Source: Monocercomonoides exilis
Taxonomy: Eukaryota > Preaxostyla > Oxymonadida > Polymastigidae
Assembly (NCBI GenBank): GCA_001643675.2
Contig: LSRY02000003.1
Span: 1,850,001-1,914,000, forward strand
Direction of reading: 5' to 3'
Length of the DNA stretch: 64,000 bases
Of the stretch, positions 1 to 11,574 are shown piece by piece. Under the pieces are notes generated by a model. That model searched no databases. It was not told the DNA's origin and saw nothing but the letters and a program-made list of their open reading frames with translations. Both the position numbers and the translations under genes were made by a program. The number at the start of each line of letters is the position of its first letter. Position 1 is the first letter of the stretch.

Positions 1-162
1 ATGAAATTATTTAATTCCTTCGAGGCAGCTGAAAGAAATGAAATGTTGCACTGCTTGATAACCTTGAGGAAATCGTTGAGTAACTCTAATTTTGCGTTGT
101 TTGCAGATCGAGAAATTGATGCAATCACTCTTGTTTCTGAATTGACTGAATGGTTTGAATAA
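1..162 (+). CDS. 3' end of an unidentified gene (53 codons visible)
   Basis: The first frame is open from base 1 to a TAA at 160-162. It gives a short, helix-forming, Leu/Glu-rich C-terminus ending in ELTEWFE. It is probably the last exon of a gene lying to the left, because no upstream sequence is available and the first codon is an ATG only by position. Codon use (GAA, TTG, AAT) resembles the multicopy family at 25.2-26.0 and 36.1-37.3 kb, but I see no convincing alignment. It could also be chance coding. Confidence 0.35.
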   Translation: MKLFNSFEAAERNEMLHCLITLRKSLSNSNFALFADREIDAITLVSELTEWFE

Positions 163-1529
163 GAGAAAAAATCAAGAATTGAAGAAGATTGATAAATAGG
201 ACAAATATGGCCATATATGAGTTTCGAATCTTTTCTTCCAGTTGCGGCACAGTTTTGTCCATTTTTTGAATTAGGACAAAGGAAAAGCCGATGAACTCCT
301 TTCGCCGAAGAGATGGACACTGATTTTGGAGAGAATGAAATGAAAAGTTTTCCATTAACCTGTTCAAATTTCAGTTTCGTCATATACATATTTTTATCTG
401 TTGGATGCTGATAATCTTATGGAAAATTTGGCATTTATAAAAAACGTTAATAAACAATATGAAATTTAAATCAAACATTGTGAAAATTCAAATTCATTCA
501 CTCTTTTGAGTTTTATAAATTCGCACTTTGCTTTATTTAAATCAATCATGGTGTTTCTGAATAATAAATCCTAACAAAAAGACATATCAAAAGAGATCAA
601 GAGATCGAAACCATCCAAAAAAAATGTTTAATGAGGCAAACTGTGTTTGGATCTTTGATTGACCGAATTAATTCTGTCAAGCATTCATTTTCATCAATTT
701 GGTTTTGCAACATAATTTAAGAACAGTTGGTTTTTAAAATGACAAGTCACTTAAAAATGACGTCAGTGACGGGAAGTGCCAAAATTATCAAAAAATGACA
801 ATTGATCAAAAAAAGTGACGATCAAAAAAGTCCGTATCTGAAAAATTCATCAACTTTTCCATAATGAAAATTTTTTTGAAGTTAATTTTTGATTATTAAT
901 TTGTCAGCAAATAACAGAAATATTGTTATGAAACTGATAATATTTCAAAATACAAAAAAATGAATAATTCTTCAAAATAAATGATAATTCTCGTTCAAAA
1001 AAAGTGACATATAAAATTCAGATTTGTCTGTCACTTCTCAAAAAAATGCTCGTCATTGGCGGGGTGACGAGGAGGTTTAATTTCAAAATTACATATGGGC
1101 GATTTTTTTGAAATCATAAAAAAAGATCAAAAATCGAAAAAATAAATTCTATTGTGGTATTTATTGATCAAAAAGTTAAATTGATTCACTTCAAATATTT
1201 AGCTTTTATTTCTGTAATATATATTTGTTTTATTTATAAGAACAAAAAAAACATATCATTTTGATGTTTTTGTGGAAAAGAATTTTTTTGATCAAGTGAA
1301 ATTAAAATGAACAAAAAATTAATAAATTAAACTTCAAAAAGAAAATGTTAATTTTATAACAGAAAAAACAAAACATTGAAAAAAAAATATGAAGAAGAAC
1401 AGAAAAGAAGATAAGAAAACAAAAATTTTGAAACCAATTTAACAATAATAGTTATTTTTCTTTTTTTCCCTCACCTTTGTATAGCCAACAAATCCCCATT
1501 CTATTTATTCCATTCATAGGATTCATCTT
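163..1529. other. AT-rich stretch without a recognisable gene
   Basis: No frame longer than about 80 codons looks coding. The stretch is mostly A/T runs. The only structure I see is a cluster of TGAC/GTCA motifs between about 740 and 1080, listed separately. Confidence 0.6.
740..1080. repeat. TGAC/GTCA-rich dispersed repeat, possible MITE relic
   Basis: Around 763-777 the block contains ACGTCAGTGACGG followed by several TGAC motifs. Near 1060-1075 it reads GGGGTGACGAGGAGG. The reverse complement of 57720-57760 carries the same ACGTCAGTGACGG and similar following TGACAA blocks, and the end of that segment also has a CCTCGTC...GTCAC arrangement. I infer two diverged copies of one noncoding mobile repeat in opposite orientation. 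No clean terminal repeats are visible here. Confidence 0.3.
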
Positions 1530-1801
1530 ACGAAAACAGATTTAGTGGCACATCAGATAAATCTGAGTTCAACAGCTTTCTCCCTCTCATTGCCCAGAAT
1601 AACATTGATTTCAGAAGTAGAATTGAAGCTTATGCCTTTGGTAGACCCCAACAGACACCATATGCTTCCATCGAGTATGTTCCCAACGGCGGAATTTCCC
1701 TCCGCCAAGAAGCCTCTCTCGCTCCCCTCATCTCCGCTTTCACTTCCACTCAAACACTCACTTTCAGCGCAGCTGATGCAAAAATCACAGGAAACGATAT
1801 C
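1530..1801 (+). pseudogene. Relic fragment of a beta-helix (polymorphic-membrane-protein-like) surface protein
   Basis: Read from about 1532, the + strand gives a frame with FLPLIAQN, then GRPQQTPYASIEY, then TQTLTFSAADAKITGN. The same blocks (WLPLIAQN, GRPQQTPCATIEY, TQTLTFSAVDTKITGN) occur in order in the intact 2,910-aa protein encoded on the opposite strand, at about 52290-52560. DNA identity is high over about 200 bp. The fragment has lost the first Cys of the CG....PC signature (CGRPQQTPC has become FGRPQQTPY), has no start, and runs into unrelated AT-rich sequence. It is a truncated, decayed copy about 50 kb from its best relative. Confidence 0.75.
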
Positions 1802-2239
1802 CTTTTCTAATTTCATTAAAATTCCTTCCATTTACAAATTTTTGAATATTTTCCATATCATTAAAAATTTCTTGAGAATTCATCTTCTTTTCACCAGAAA
1901 TTTATTTTTTTCAAAATCCTTAACGTCAGCTCAGATAAAAATATTTCTTCAAAATTTCTTCATCTATTTTCTCTTCTTCATCAAATGCAAATTCTGCTGT
2001 TGCTTAAAGGAATCATCTATTTCATCTTTTCAAAATGAATTTATGCAAATAGGAAGGCTTTTCTTTAATATCTGTTTCCTCAGCTTTCCAATACAATTTG
2101 TCTATCTGCCATTCGTTCCATTTTTTTATGGAATTGCACTTCAAATATCGATTTTCCATAAATAGGTTTCTCTCCTCATTATTTCATCTTCCGTAACTTT
2201 TTGAAGGCACACGATGTTGTGAAATCTCTCGAAAACTAT
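1802..2239. other. Low-complexity T-rich stretch, no gene seen
   Basis: A run of Phe/Ile/Ser-rich translation on the + strand (F, I, L, S from TTT/ATT/TCT codons) continues out of the relic above. It has no conserved motif. I read it as AT-rich noncoding DNA. Confidence 0.5.
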
Positions 2240-4060
2240 CCCTGCAACTGTTTGTTCAAAGAAAAATTTCCCCGCCTTGTTCTTTCTGTTTCCTGAAATT
2301 CTTTCAATCTCAAAATGAAAAAGTCAGAATCGATTTTCTTGTTGATTTCGTGCCTTCTGATCAGCTTTTCTTGGTTTAATATAGTTCTCTCATTTTCATG
2401 TAACTCCAGCTGGTATTCTATGTTAGAATAAATAATTATCTGTGCTTCCGAAAAGAAATGAAAGATAAGAAACGATATCGAATTTGAGGGGAGTTGAATG
2501 AAAGAAAAGGAGACGAAGATAAAGCAGGAAGAAAGAGTGGAGAAAGTGAGCCAGGAGAAGCAGAATTTGTAGAAGATGGATGAACAACTTGAGATAAAAG
2601 GAAGGCAGATGAAGAGATTCTGAGCAAAGGAGAAGATTGCTGTTGGGTGTTCATAAACAAGAAAGAATTGACAAGCGCAGAGTGCAACGAGAAAGTGGAT
2701 GAAGAGAAATATTCGCATTTGCAGCAAAATCAGCATCTGAATCAAAAGGCGCAACCAGACTGAGAGCAGTGTATTTCTTCATCAAATCCATCGCCATTGA
2801 ATTCTGCGATGTGAAGAAAGATGCCAACTTTGAGAACGAAAGCGAAGAAAATAGCTTCGACAGCGCATCTCTTCTCCCAGGCACGCTGCTCTGACTGAAT
2901 GTTCTCATCCCTTTCTCCTTCTGAAACAGCAGCGGTGATCCTTTCCCTGCTCCTTTCCTTCCCTTTCTGTGTGTCGCTTCTGCTTCCTCTTTGTATGGCC
3001 ACCAGCCCCTCCACTTCATCCCCCTTCCTCTTCTCAACTCTGCCCGGCTCTGCCTCAGCCCACTCTTCAGCGCACTCATCAGATCCAACCGCGTTCTTGT
3101 CTGCCTCGCGTCGACTGCTGCATAAACAGGCACTTTTCGCATCTTCCACACAAATTGCCCGTTTTCCTCGCTTTTGATACGCACATAACGGCAGGGCACA
3201 TCCAGTTCATCGCTCAAATCTTCCAGGTCAGAATTCGCTAAATCATTCAGCATGCAGTCCAATTTCCGCTCTCTTGTCAAAATTGGCGTTTGGCTTTCTT
3301 TCGCCTCTTGTTGCGCCTCGCTTGCCATTTTGTTCTCTTTCTGGTTGGTCGGCGTGCCTGTCTCAAGGTGTGGTTGTAGTATCCCTTGGATGCTGCTAAA
3401 CAGATTCTTGTCTTTTTCCTCTATCTTCTTCGCCATTTTCTCCATTTTCCTGCGCTCCCGCTCTTCTTTCTTCTTTCGCCTCCTCTCTTTCTCTTCTTTC
3501 TCCTTCTTCTTCTTCTGTATCTCCTGCAGTTTCATCAGCCGAAGCAGGTTTTCTCTCTGATCATCAGATTCCAATGTATTAAATGTGATCTTCGCTTCTT
3601 CATCGTTCTCTTTCACTTTCTCATTCTGAAACTCATCTTGCATCGCCCTTGTCACTTCTTTGTTCAAATCCTTCATCCCCATCACACCCAACGTCACCCC
3701 CCCCCCTCCTCCTCCTCCAACAGCAGGTGACAGCGGCGTTGTAGGTGCACCAACAGCTCCTCTTCCCATCTCCATCTCTTGGCTTTACACAATCAACGCT
3801 CTCCCTCCGACTTCTCTCCATCCTACGTCCATTCGCTTCGCTCGCGTAAAGTGTATCGTTCCAAAGGCGCATCTTCCTGAAGAATATTGTTTAGGCTGAA
3901 AAGAAGGTGATGGTGTTGTGTTCTGTTGCTGCTGTTTTTGCTGGGCTTGTGATGAAAGTGGCTCTGGTTTTGGCTTATTATTGTTCGATTTGCCTTTTTT
4001 GTTGTTTTGAACAGACTCTTTTGTATTTGTTATCTTTTCTGCTTCCGTTTTATTTTCTTT
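2240..4060 (-). pseudogene. Charged, coiled-coil-rich unidentified gene, 3' part (broken)
   Basis: The main open block is 2651-3775 (-), 374 codons. It has a Gly-rich start, then KDLNKEVTRAMQDEF, a long Lys/Glu/Arg coiled-coil stretch (residues about 75-125), then a folded-looking part with SDLEDLSDELDVPCRYVRIK and QFVWKMRKVPVYAAVDARQ. The same frame continues upstream past one TAA (about 3787) into a Gln/Pro/Asn-rich stretch to about 4040. The next block upstream is in another frame, so at least one stop and one frame change interrupt the gene. A poor-quality, frame-broken tail reaches about 2240. I do not recognise the family. It is probably one gene together with 4030-5300. Confidence 0.45.
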
Positions 4061-5300
4061 GCTTTTGAAACAACTGATTTGGAATTGTTCATTGAATCAT
4101 CCAATATCACTTCTTCATTTTCATCGTTGTTTGAATCATCACCGTCGTCGTCGTCTTCTTTTTCTTTCGGATTATTTTCATCTCCTTCTGCTTCTTCCTT
4201 ATCTCCATTTCCTTTTCCAGAACTCGTTGCTTCTTTCTCTTCTTTTCCGTCTTCTTTATTATCTCCTTCATTTTTTGCATCATTCCCACTCATTCCTGGT
4301 CTTTTTATTGATTCGTCAATCGGGGCAGGTGAAAGAAGCAAGTTTGGTCTGACCATCAAAAGCACTTCATTCACAACAGAATCTCGTTGAAGCTCAAGCG
4401 CCTGGTAATACCTTCGCATCAACCTCTGTTTCTCTCTGTGTTTGTGTCCCTTCTCTCTTCGCTCTTCTTCATCACTGATGATGGAGCTGTCGGAAAGGCA
4501 TTCGCTTTCTTCATTATTCTTGGTTTCCTTCAAAGAATTTCTTCCAATCAATGATAAACTCTCGTTTTCTTCTGCTTTCACTTTATTTTCTTTTTCATCA
4601 ACATTGTTATTTTCATCATTTGTAGATTTCAATGCCTTCCTCATCTTAATCAGTTCTCTTATTCTTCTCTCCTCTCTTCTCTCGTTCCTTGCTTCTCTCT
4701 CTCTCTCCTTCGCTCTCTCTCTTTCTCTCTTCCTCTTCTCCAGATCCTCCGCATACCGCTCCACCATCCGAAACTCTGCCAACAGCCGCAGCGCCTCAAA
4801 CACATCGGGAGAAAGAACAAAATATTGTCTTTTCCTTCTTCTTCCGAACTGCTGCCTCATCCTCTTCATCTGCTGCTCTTCGCTTGTTAGAAATCTGTTT
4901 CTAGAAGAGCGAAGCAAAGAGGAGGAGGAGGAAGAAGAAGAAGAATTAAATGGAGAAGAAGAAGAAGAAGAAGTTGCAGCAATCGCTTTATCAGCCCCAT
5001 TTCCCTCTCTCAAATCACTCCTATTCTTGTCTCTCATTCTGCTGTCTGCAATCCAGTCGAGCCAAACGGAGCCTTAAACGATACCTCCTCTTCGATCTCA
5101 TACGTTCTTTTAAACAGCATCTCATCCCCCTTTTCGTTTCTGTGTATTTCCGGAAACAGCTGGCCACACGACTGCAATGACATTGTTTTGCGTGTGTGAA
5201 TCATCAGCAGCTTCTCGCAATGTGTCCGCGAATTCATCTTGCTGTTCACCAAACATTGCAGCTGCTTTGCCACCTGCTTGAATATCAGCGTATGCATCAT
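4030..5300 (-). pseudogene. Charged, coiled-coil-rich unidentified gene, 5' part (broken)
   Basis: Two overlapping minus-strand blocks. The first, 5034-5300, has NSKMNSRTHCEKLLMIHTRK and QSCGQLFPEIHRNEKGDEML. It shifts frame near 5040 into a 335-codon block (4030-5037). That block has poly-Ser, then MKRMRQQFGRRRKRQYFVLS with PDVFEALRLLAEFRMVERYA, an Arg/Glu coiled coil, and an acidic C-terminus. The order of compact, coiled and acidic regions looks like one large nuclear-type protein that has lost its frame. No catalytic motif is visible. Alternatives are unrecognised introns at the breaks. Confidence 0.45.
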
Positions 5301-5439
5301 CAGCTTCTCTCTTTCTCCTTCAATTTCCTTCTTGCTCTGTTGTGATTGTTCTCTGCAATGCGCAAAATCATCTGGAATGCCGATTAAATCTGCTCGCTTC
5401 CTCCTCCAGCTTCCCAGCTCTCACTCGACCTGATGTTTC

Positions 5440-6003
5440 TTTCCTTCCTCTTTGCCTTTCATAATAGCACAAACCACAGTGGAACAGAAAGGTTGCAGAG
5501 CCGAAGATAATTAAAAACTATCCTGACTTTGATGGAGTTCTTCATCCATATCTCGACGCAGATGTAACATTTGAAATGGATAAGGGAGTGGAAGAGGTGG
5601 CTGAGCAGGTGGAGCAAGAAGATGTTGTTTGAAAAGAACTTCTAAGATTTTTTATTGCAACTATCTTTCTTTGATAAGGTTCAAAGCCGAGCTCTATGGT
5701 TGAAATACGTTCAGCTTGAGGACAGTAATGAATGGGAAGTGAGAATCTTGTTTGGGATTGGAAATTAACCAGAAAAAAAAAGAAAAAAAGGAGTTGCTAA
5801 TGCTGAAGTGAAAGAAAGAAATGAAGAGAAAGAGGCAAAATTTAATGAAAAAGAAGGAGGAAGATGCAAAGGAATATGATTTCTGGGTTAATTTTGGGAT
5901 TTTCCATATGAAATTCTTTGGTTATTTAAGCGAGAAAGGCGAGAAGGAGAAGGAGAGAGAGAAGTGGATGAGGAGGACGAAGAGGAAGAGGAAAAGCATT
6001 TAA
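5440..6003 (+). pseudogene. Fragment with a HAT-repeat-like motif
   Basis: The + strand from about 5497 reads AEPKIIKNYPDFDGVLHPYL and then DADVTFEMDKGVEEVAEQVE up to a TGA at about 5630. A possible short intron (GTTTGA...TTGATAAG) joins it to RALWLKYVQLEDSNEWEVR, which has the W..Y...E spacing of a HAT repeat (RNA-processing scaffolds such as Clf1 or CstF77). Further Lys/Glu-rich coding-like sequence follows to about 6000. It lies tail to tail with the ABCC relic. The HAT assignment rests on one motif and is weak. Confidence 0.3.
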
Positions 6004-6021
6004 AGATTCCACTCCATATCC

Positions 6022-8512
6022 ATTCACGGAATTCTCTTCTTTCGAAAAGCCGAACTGATCATCTTGCTTTTTTTTATAGAATCCTCTGGAACATTTATTG
6101 TCCACTCAACCTCTTGCTCCACATCACGCAATTCTCTGATCCGTCCGATCTTCCCAACAACAAAGTTCAACGACAAAAGCTGGATGTACAAGTTCCTCCC
6201 TGCCGAAACAGCAGAATGTGACATCTACAGCACCATCGGCAGAAAATACGTGTTTCTCCCCGCAGCTTTTAAGACAATCGCCGTCAGATAAGTTAGCAGT
6301 TCAAGTACATCATAACACCAGCTGGTGATGTTTGCAACCAGCGCACGCACACTTTCCCTGTAAAACTCCACATCGCATTGACTTCTGCACAGCTCCATTT
6401 GCCTCTCCACCACCGCCTCCTGCACTTTAAACTCCGTGATCGGCCGCTCCTTCCACACTCTGCTTGAAAAAGCGAACTGAGTCGCTTCGGACAGCAACCA
6501 ACGATCGGTAAATGTGATGCTTTGCTAGGGACGTTGAATGGCTGATCAGTGCCATCGCACTCGTTGCCAGGTCAACAGGCTGCAGTAGAGCCGGGATCGC
6601 TGAATGTATCGCCACCAGTGCCAAGGGCAGTTTCACGAGTGAGGAGGCAGTTGCAGTGAAGGAATGGAGTGCGCTGTTGCTGATGGGGTTCACACCATTC
6701 AGTTTTCTGTACAACATGCTAGCGGGTGTGGTGTCGAAGAAGCTCATCTTTGCGTGGAAAAGCTTTGAGGACACTTCCGTCTTGATGGCATGGGCAGACT
6801 GCATCCGGAAGCGGGTGGTGATCAAATTCACTGGAATCTCGCCGAGCGACGAGAAGAGATTCATGATGATGTAGATAAAGAACAAGAATCCTGAAAAAAA
6901 ATTGAAGAGGCTCAGAAAGGAGAACAGAAACATTTTCTTCTTCTGCTTCTTCTGCTTTTTGTGCTTGAAGGAGTTTTTCTGAAGTGAATAATTTGATGCT
7001 CTTACTTTTGAATTGTCACTATTTTTGTGATTGTTTTCTTGAGATGATGGTGGTGGTGATGATATAACTGAATCATTCAATGTTTTGTTCAAAATTCATT
7101 TTTCTTTTTTTCTCATCCTCCCCTCTCTTTTTTCCTCCAATTCCATTGAGTGTCCTGTTCATCTGCTCCATCTGTGCATCCTTCGCAGTCCACGTGTTGA
7201 GTACAGCGCTCTTCCCATTCTGAGCAATTATGCTCAGCACAATCGCCAGCAGCGCCAAGAACAGCAGGAAAAACGAGGCATGCTTGAAATACCACAAAAC
7301 AGAGAAGAGAGAGACAGAATCAGCCTCTATGTCGATGGACTCCTTCAGATGCCCCAGTTCAGAGGGAGAAAAAGAAGGAGAAGGAGAGGAGGAAGAGGAA
7401 GAGGATGAGGATGAGGATGAGGAAGAGGAAGAAGAGGATGGAGAAGGAGAAAGAGAAATAGGAGTTTGAATGATTGAAAAAGAAGAAGAAGAAGATAAAT
7501 GTGAAGGTGAATGTGAAATGGGTGAAATGGGTGGAGAAGGTGAAGTGTTTGAGTGAGTCAAGTTGAATGGAGAAGAAGAAGAAGATGATGATGATGGAGA
7601 AGGAATGTCATTTGCATCTTTAATCTTCTTTTCACAATTGTTTTCAAAATTATCTCCCAATGTTTCTCTTTCTCTTTCTCCTCACTTCTCCTCCTCTTCT
7701 CCTTCTCCTCTTCCTTTCCTTCCTTCCTTCTTTTCCTTCACCATCACCACCATCTCCTTCACAATCCCCTTAAACTCCTCCGCCCTGCCTATCTTTCTGA
7801 TCCTCCCGTTCTCTTCCATCGCGATGGCCGTGTCAAAATAAGGCAGATATTTCGTGTGATGTGTGTGAACAAGACAGTCTTCCCCTTCAGCAGCTGGCTG
7901 ATGCATTGATGACCAGCGCTTGTCCCACATGAGCATCGACACTCGCCAAAATGTCATCCTACAGAAACACCTCAGCCGATGAATAGACTGCCCTTGCCAA
8001 TGCTATCCTCATTCATTTCCATCTCCAGACAGGTTGTATCCTCTTTTGCCCACTTCTGCTTCGTCTCCGCCGGAAGAATGGCCAAGTCTTGTTCCAGACA
8101 ACATGCTTGAATGACACGATCGTAGCGGACGGGGTCAAAGGGAGTGTGGAAGAGGATGTTGGATTTGATGATATCTTTGAAGATGAAGGGAATCTGTGAT
8201 TGAAATGATGGACGAACAGATTTGTGATGTATAGTAGAAGGAGAATAAAAAACTTAAATATAATCAGAAAAAGAAATGATAAATATAATGTTTATAAGAG
8301 ATAAAGTTATTAAAATAACAAAAAAATCATTTATTTTCATTTTTATTCATCTTTACTTACACACCTGAGGACATAATCTACCTTCCCATTCAAATAATCT
8401 TTCCCTTCCAAACTGATAGTCTCTCCCAGAATCAATACAAGCAGTGCTGATTTGCCACAGCCAACATGATCAAAGAGGATTGAATGCGAATATATTGGGA
8501 GGGAGAGGAGGA
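6022..8512 (-). pseudogene. ABCC (MRP-type) ABC transporter, decayed and truncated
   Basis: Read 5' to 3' on the minus strand. NBD1 begins with a Walker A region DHVGCGKSALLVLILGE (about 8448-8470), then LEGKDYLNGKVDYVLRC. An intron (8194-8360, GTAAGT...CAG, 167 nt, phase 0) follows, then IPFIFKDIIKSNILFHTPFD and RYDRVIQACCLEQDLAILP. The signature loop is degenerate (LSGDG) and a frame change follows. Then come ALARAVYSSAEVFL, a TAG stop (7959-7961) and DDILASVDAHVGQAL, so the stop sits inside Walker B. NBD1 ends with TKYLPYFDTAIAMEENGRIR. A poly-Ser linker (7310-7560) leads to the second membrane domain: VSLFSVLWYFKHASFFLLFL, HAKMSFFDTTPASMLYRKL (MSFFDTTP is typical of ABCC), and a fragment to 6022. 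NBD2 is missing. The gene is dead. Confidence 0.85.
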
Positions 8513-9249
8513 AGGAGGTGTAATAGATGAAGAAAAAGACAAAATATGCTTATTTTCGAATAAATTGAGAAAAATTTATATTCTGTTGCTTCTAACGAGA
8601 AGCTGCTAAGGAGAGAACAGCATCATTTATGTTTAATGGCAGAGAAGTGAATTGGGCGTATCTTTTGAAGAATATAACAGAAGAAGTAGTAAATAACGAT
8701 TTGAATTATATCTTATGCAGTTTCCTCAATAAACGAAGGTTTTCATAAGATAATCAAATTTTATTTTTATTTTTATAAACCCATTTCAAATTTCGTATTT
8801 TATGTTGATCTGGGACAGAATTCTTGTATTTATGAAAAATTCAATGATTTGTTCCAAACTTTTTCTGCAATCGTATGATTATTATTCTTTCATGACAGTG
8901 CAACATTAAATATAGAAATATAAAAAATCGAAAAAAATCTTTGAAGAACTGTGTGGAACAAAATTCATAAAACAAAATATTTTGTCCCATCTGCAATTTG
9001 CAGAAATAACTATATTTTGATTGAAAATCGTACAATTGATATAAAGAAGAGATTCATATATGCAAAAACGATTTCTGCAAATTACCAAATAATTACAATC
9101 TTTTATTTATCGAAAAGATCAAATTGAGCAATTTTCAGAAAGAATATTTTTTGAAACATAAATAAAATAAAAAATTAAAAATTTTAAATTTTCAATCGAT
9201 GATATAAATTTTCGTTGTTTATTATTTGTCATCATTGAAAAAAGAACTA
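8513..9249. other. AT-rich stretch, no gene seen
   Basis: Between the ABCC relic and the MITE I see no conserved frame. Upstream parts of the transporter (first membrane domain) are not recognisable here, so the relic is truncated at both ends. Confidence 0.5.
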
Positions 9250-9699
9250 CAGTCAAAACCGGATATAATCACGTCGAATATAATCACATTCGTTTATTGT
9301 CACATTTTTCGATGCACAGACATTTTTTGCTTGTTTTTCATTCATTTTCCATCGCATATTATCACAGGGATGAAAATATATAATCACTATTTTTTTCATT
9401 ATGGGTGCTTTTTTCAATTAAAAATTGACTTTTTGATCAAAAATTTTTGATTTTCGCTTTTTCAAAAATGTGCTCAAATAAGACAAAATAATGTGTATTT
9501 ATGATTAAAATTGTTCAAGCAAGTGAAAAAAGAGTTTTTGTGAAGAATTTTCAAAAATATAAAAAATGACCCAAAATTAATTATTTCAAAAATTAAATTT
9601 TATTTTTTTCTGTGTTAAGCAGCATCGTATATTATCACAATCGGATATAATCACAAAAAGTCGTGCAAAATCAAATGTGATTATATCCGGTTTAGACTG
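9250..9699. mobile_element. Tc1/mariner-type MITE (450 bp) with TA target duplications
   Basis: The left end reads CAGTCAAAACCGGATATAAT. The right end, reverse-complemented, reads CAGTCTAAACCGGATATAAT, so the terminal inverted repeats of about 23 bp differ at one base. A TA dinucleotide flanks each side (9248-9249 and 9700-9701), the target duplication expected of Tc1/mariner elements. Inside, ATATAATCAC or ATATTATCAC recurs at least six times near both ends, resembling subterminal transposase-binding repeats. There is no coding frame, so the element is non-autonomous. The near-identical ends suggest a fairly recent insertion. Confidence 0.92.
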
Positions 9700-9701
9700 T
9701 A

Positions 9702-11574
9702 ATTGAAAAAAATTTTCAAAATTGGCACATTATTTTTGAAATCATAACTTTTTTCGGGTGTTTCTCTAACAAATAAAAACTATTATTATTTGAGAAAATA
9801 ATTTAAGTATTGACTTATTTCAACTAATTTGTCAATGTTTTATTTCTTTTTTCAACAAATTTTTGCAATAAAAATGAAAATGTTAAAACAAACCATAACA
9901 AAAAGCGTTTATTCTAAAATTATAACAAATCCATATTTCATTGAATAAGAACTCGTTTGATGAAAGGAACAAAAGTTTGTGTTTTTTTAACGATAATTCT
10001 TAGTATTTTCGCTAAATGAACAATAACACTGTTCAAAAAATGTTGAAAAAATATCAATTTTTTCAATGAATAATCAATAAATATTTTCATCTATTTCAAC
10101 TGTGTATAATTTGAACATTATCAGCAATCATCATTTTGCATAGGATTGAAAATATGACTTAATGATTTGAAGCAAAATCAATCTTTTTTATATTTTTTTC
10201 TCTAATTTCATCTTTATTAGGTTTCATCAAATTGTAGTTATTGACAATTTATTTCAAAATGAGATTAACACTTTTTCGTTGCAAGCTGATAAATATTTAA
10301 TACATTCTTGAAAGATGAAATACATAAAAGTGAACTTTATCATTTATGACTCAGATAGCATAAATTTTGGAAAGAGTTATCTTTAACAATAAGTTTGAAT
10401 TGATCTTTTTAAAAGAAGATAATTTGTTATTTTTAGGTCAAATAATTACATAAAACCATTCAAGTTGTACGTTTACGCGGATGATACATTTTTTGAAAAC
10501 AGCGCTTTTAATCTGGAACGTTCATTTTATCCTTTTATCACAGAAATGATCTACATGTTAAGAGAATCTTATGATGAAAAATCTTGAACCTGTGCGATTA
10601 AAAAAGTGAATATGTTTTGCTTTTTTTATATAAAAAACGAATAAAGGAGAATTCAAAGGTCTGAGAAAATTCTTTTGGAAAATTATAATTCGTTCAATTA
10701 TTAAATGATTCATATCTGCAATAACAAAAATTCGTTCTCAACAATTTGGCTTCTAGAACATTTGTTCATTTCAACAGAATAAGAAATGAAGAAAATCAAC
10801 AAACTTTCGTTTCTTCAAACATTCATTCTGAGCTTGAACATATCTCTATACGTTTGTATTTGAGATTCATTTTCTTTCTCTTTTTTGTTAAAAGGTTGAC
10901 TGATTTAGTTAGACTACAGGATCATTTTAAGAAATGAAGCAGAATTAGATTGAATGAGCTGTCATATCGAAGTTGAGTTTTAAATGCTAACCATTTGTGA
11001 GCAATAAGGCAAAAAGATCAAGAATAGATGAATTTGACAAAATAAATTTAACGTTTGTCAATATTCGTTTATTTCGATTGTATTTAGAAACTAAATATTT
11101 AGTTTTCTTTCAATATCGCATTGGCAGACAATTTTCAAAATTTGAAACAATTCAGCAAACGTTTTTTTGAAAATGAGAATAACGATTTTCGAAATATGAA
11201 TTTGATTCAATGATTTGAATTTTGTAAAACAAATAATATTGAATGTTTTGGATAAAAAAACAAAATAAATATCAAATGTTTGTCAAGAAACAGTTCTTTA
11301 TTAGAATTTTTATATTTTTTGAAATATGATAAAAAAAAGTTCAGACACTTCAAATATGAAATATCATTTTTCTTTCTTCAGTTTTTGAAATCAAACAGAT
11401 GAAACATAAAAAAATTATTGTTAAAAATATAAAATTTTTGTTGTTGAAAAAAAGAAAGAATATCAAAATTTTTGAATCAAAAATGAAACATATGCCGACA
11501 TATGCATTTTTCAAAAAAAATTTTAAAATATCAATAAATAAGTTGGTAAACTTAATTTTTAAAAGCATTTTGAG
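9702..11574. other. AT-rich stretch with two weak coding fragments
   Basis: Mostly A/T-rich noncoding sequence. About 10447-10590 (+), after a TTTTTAG acceptor-like site, reads KPFKLYVYADDTFFENSAFN to a TGA. About 10758-10865 (+) reads RNEENQQTFVSSNIHSELEH. Both could be exons of a decayed gene. YADD recalls reverse transcriptases, but the surrounding residues do not support that. Nothing else is visible. Confidence 0.3.

Noticed and set aside
1553-1831. Minus-strand 92-codon frame over the first surface-protein relic
   Set aside because: It is the antisense of the + strand frame that matches the intact surface protein, so it is a shadow.
10447-10590. YADD motif resembling a reverse transcriptase active site
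   Set aside because: The flanking residues do not match reverse transcriptase motifs and no other RT or endonuclease block lies within several kb. A four-residue match is expected by chance.
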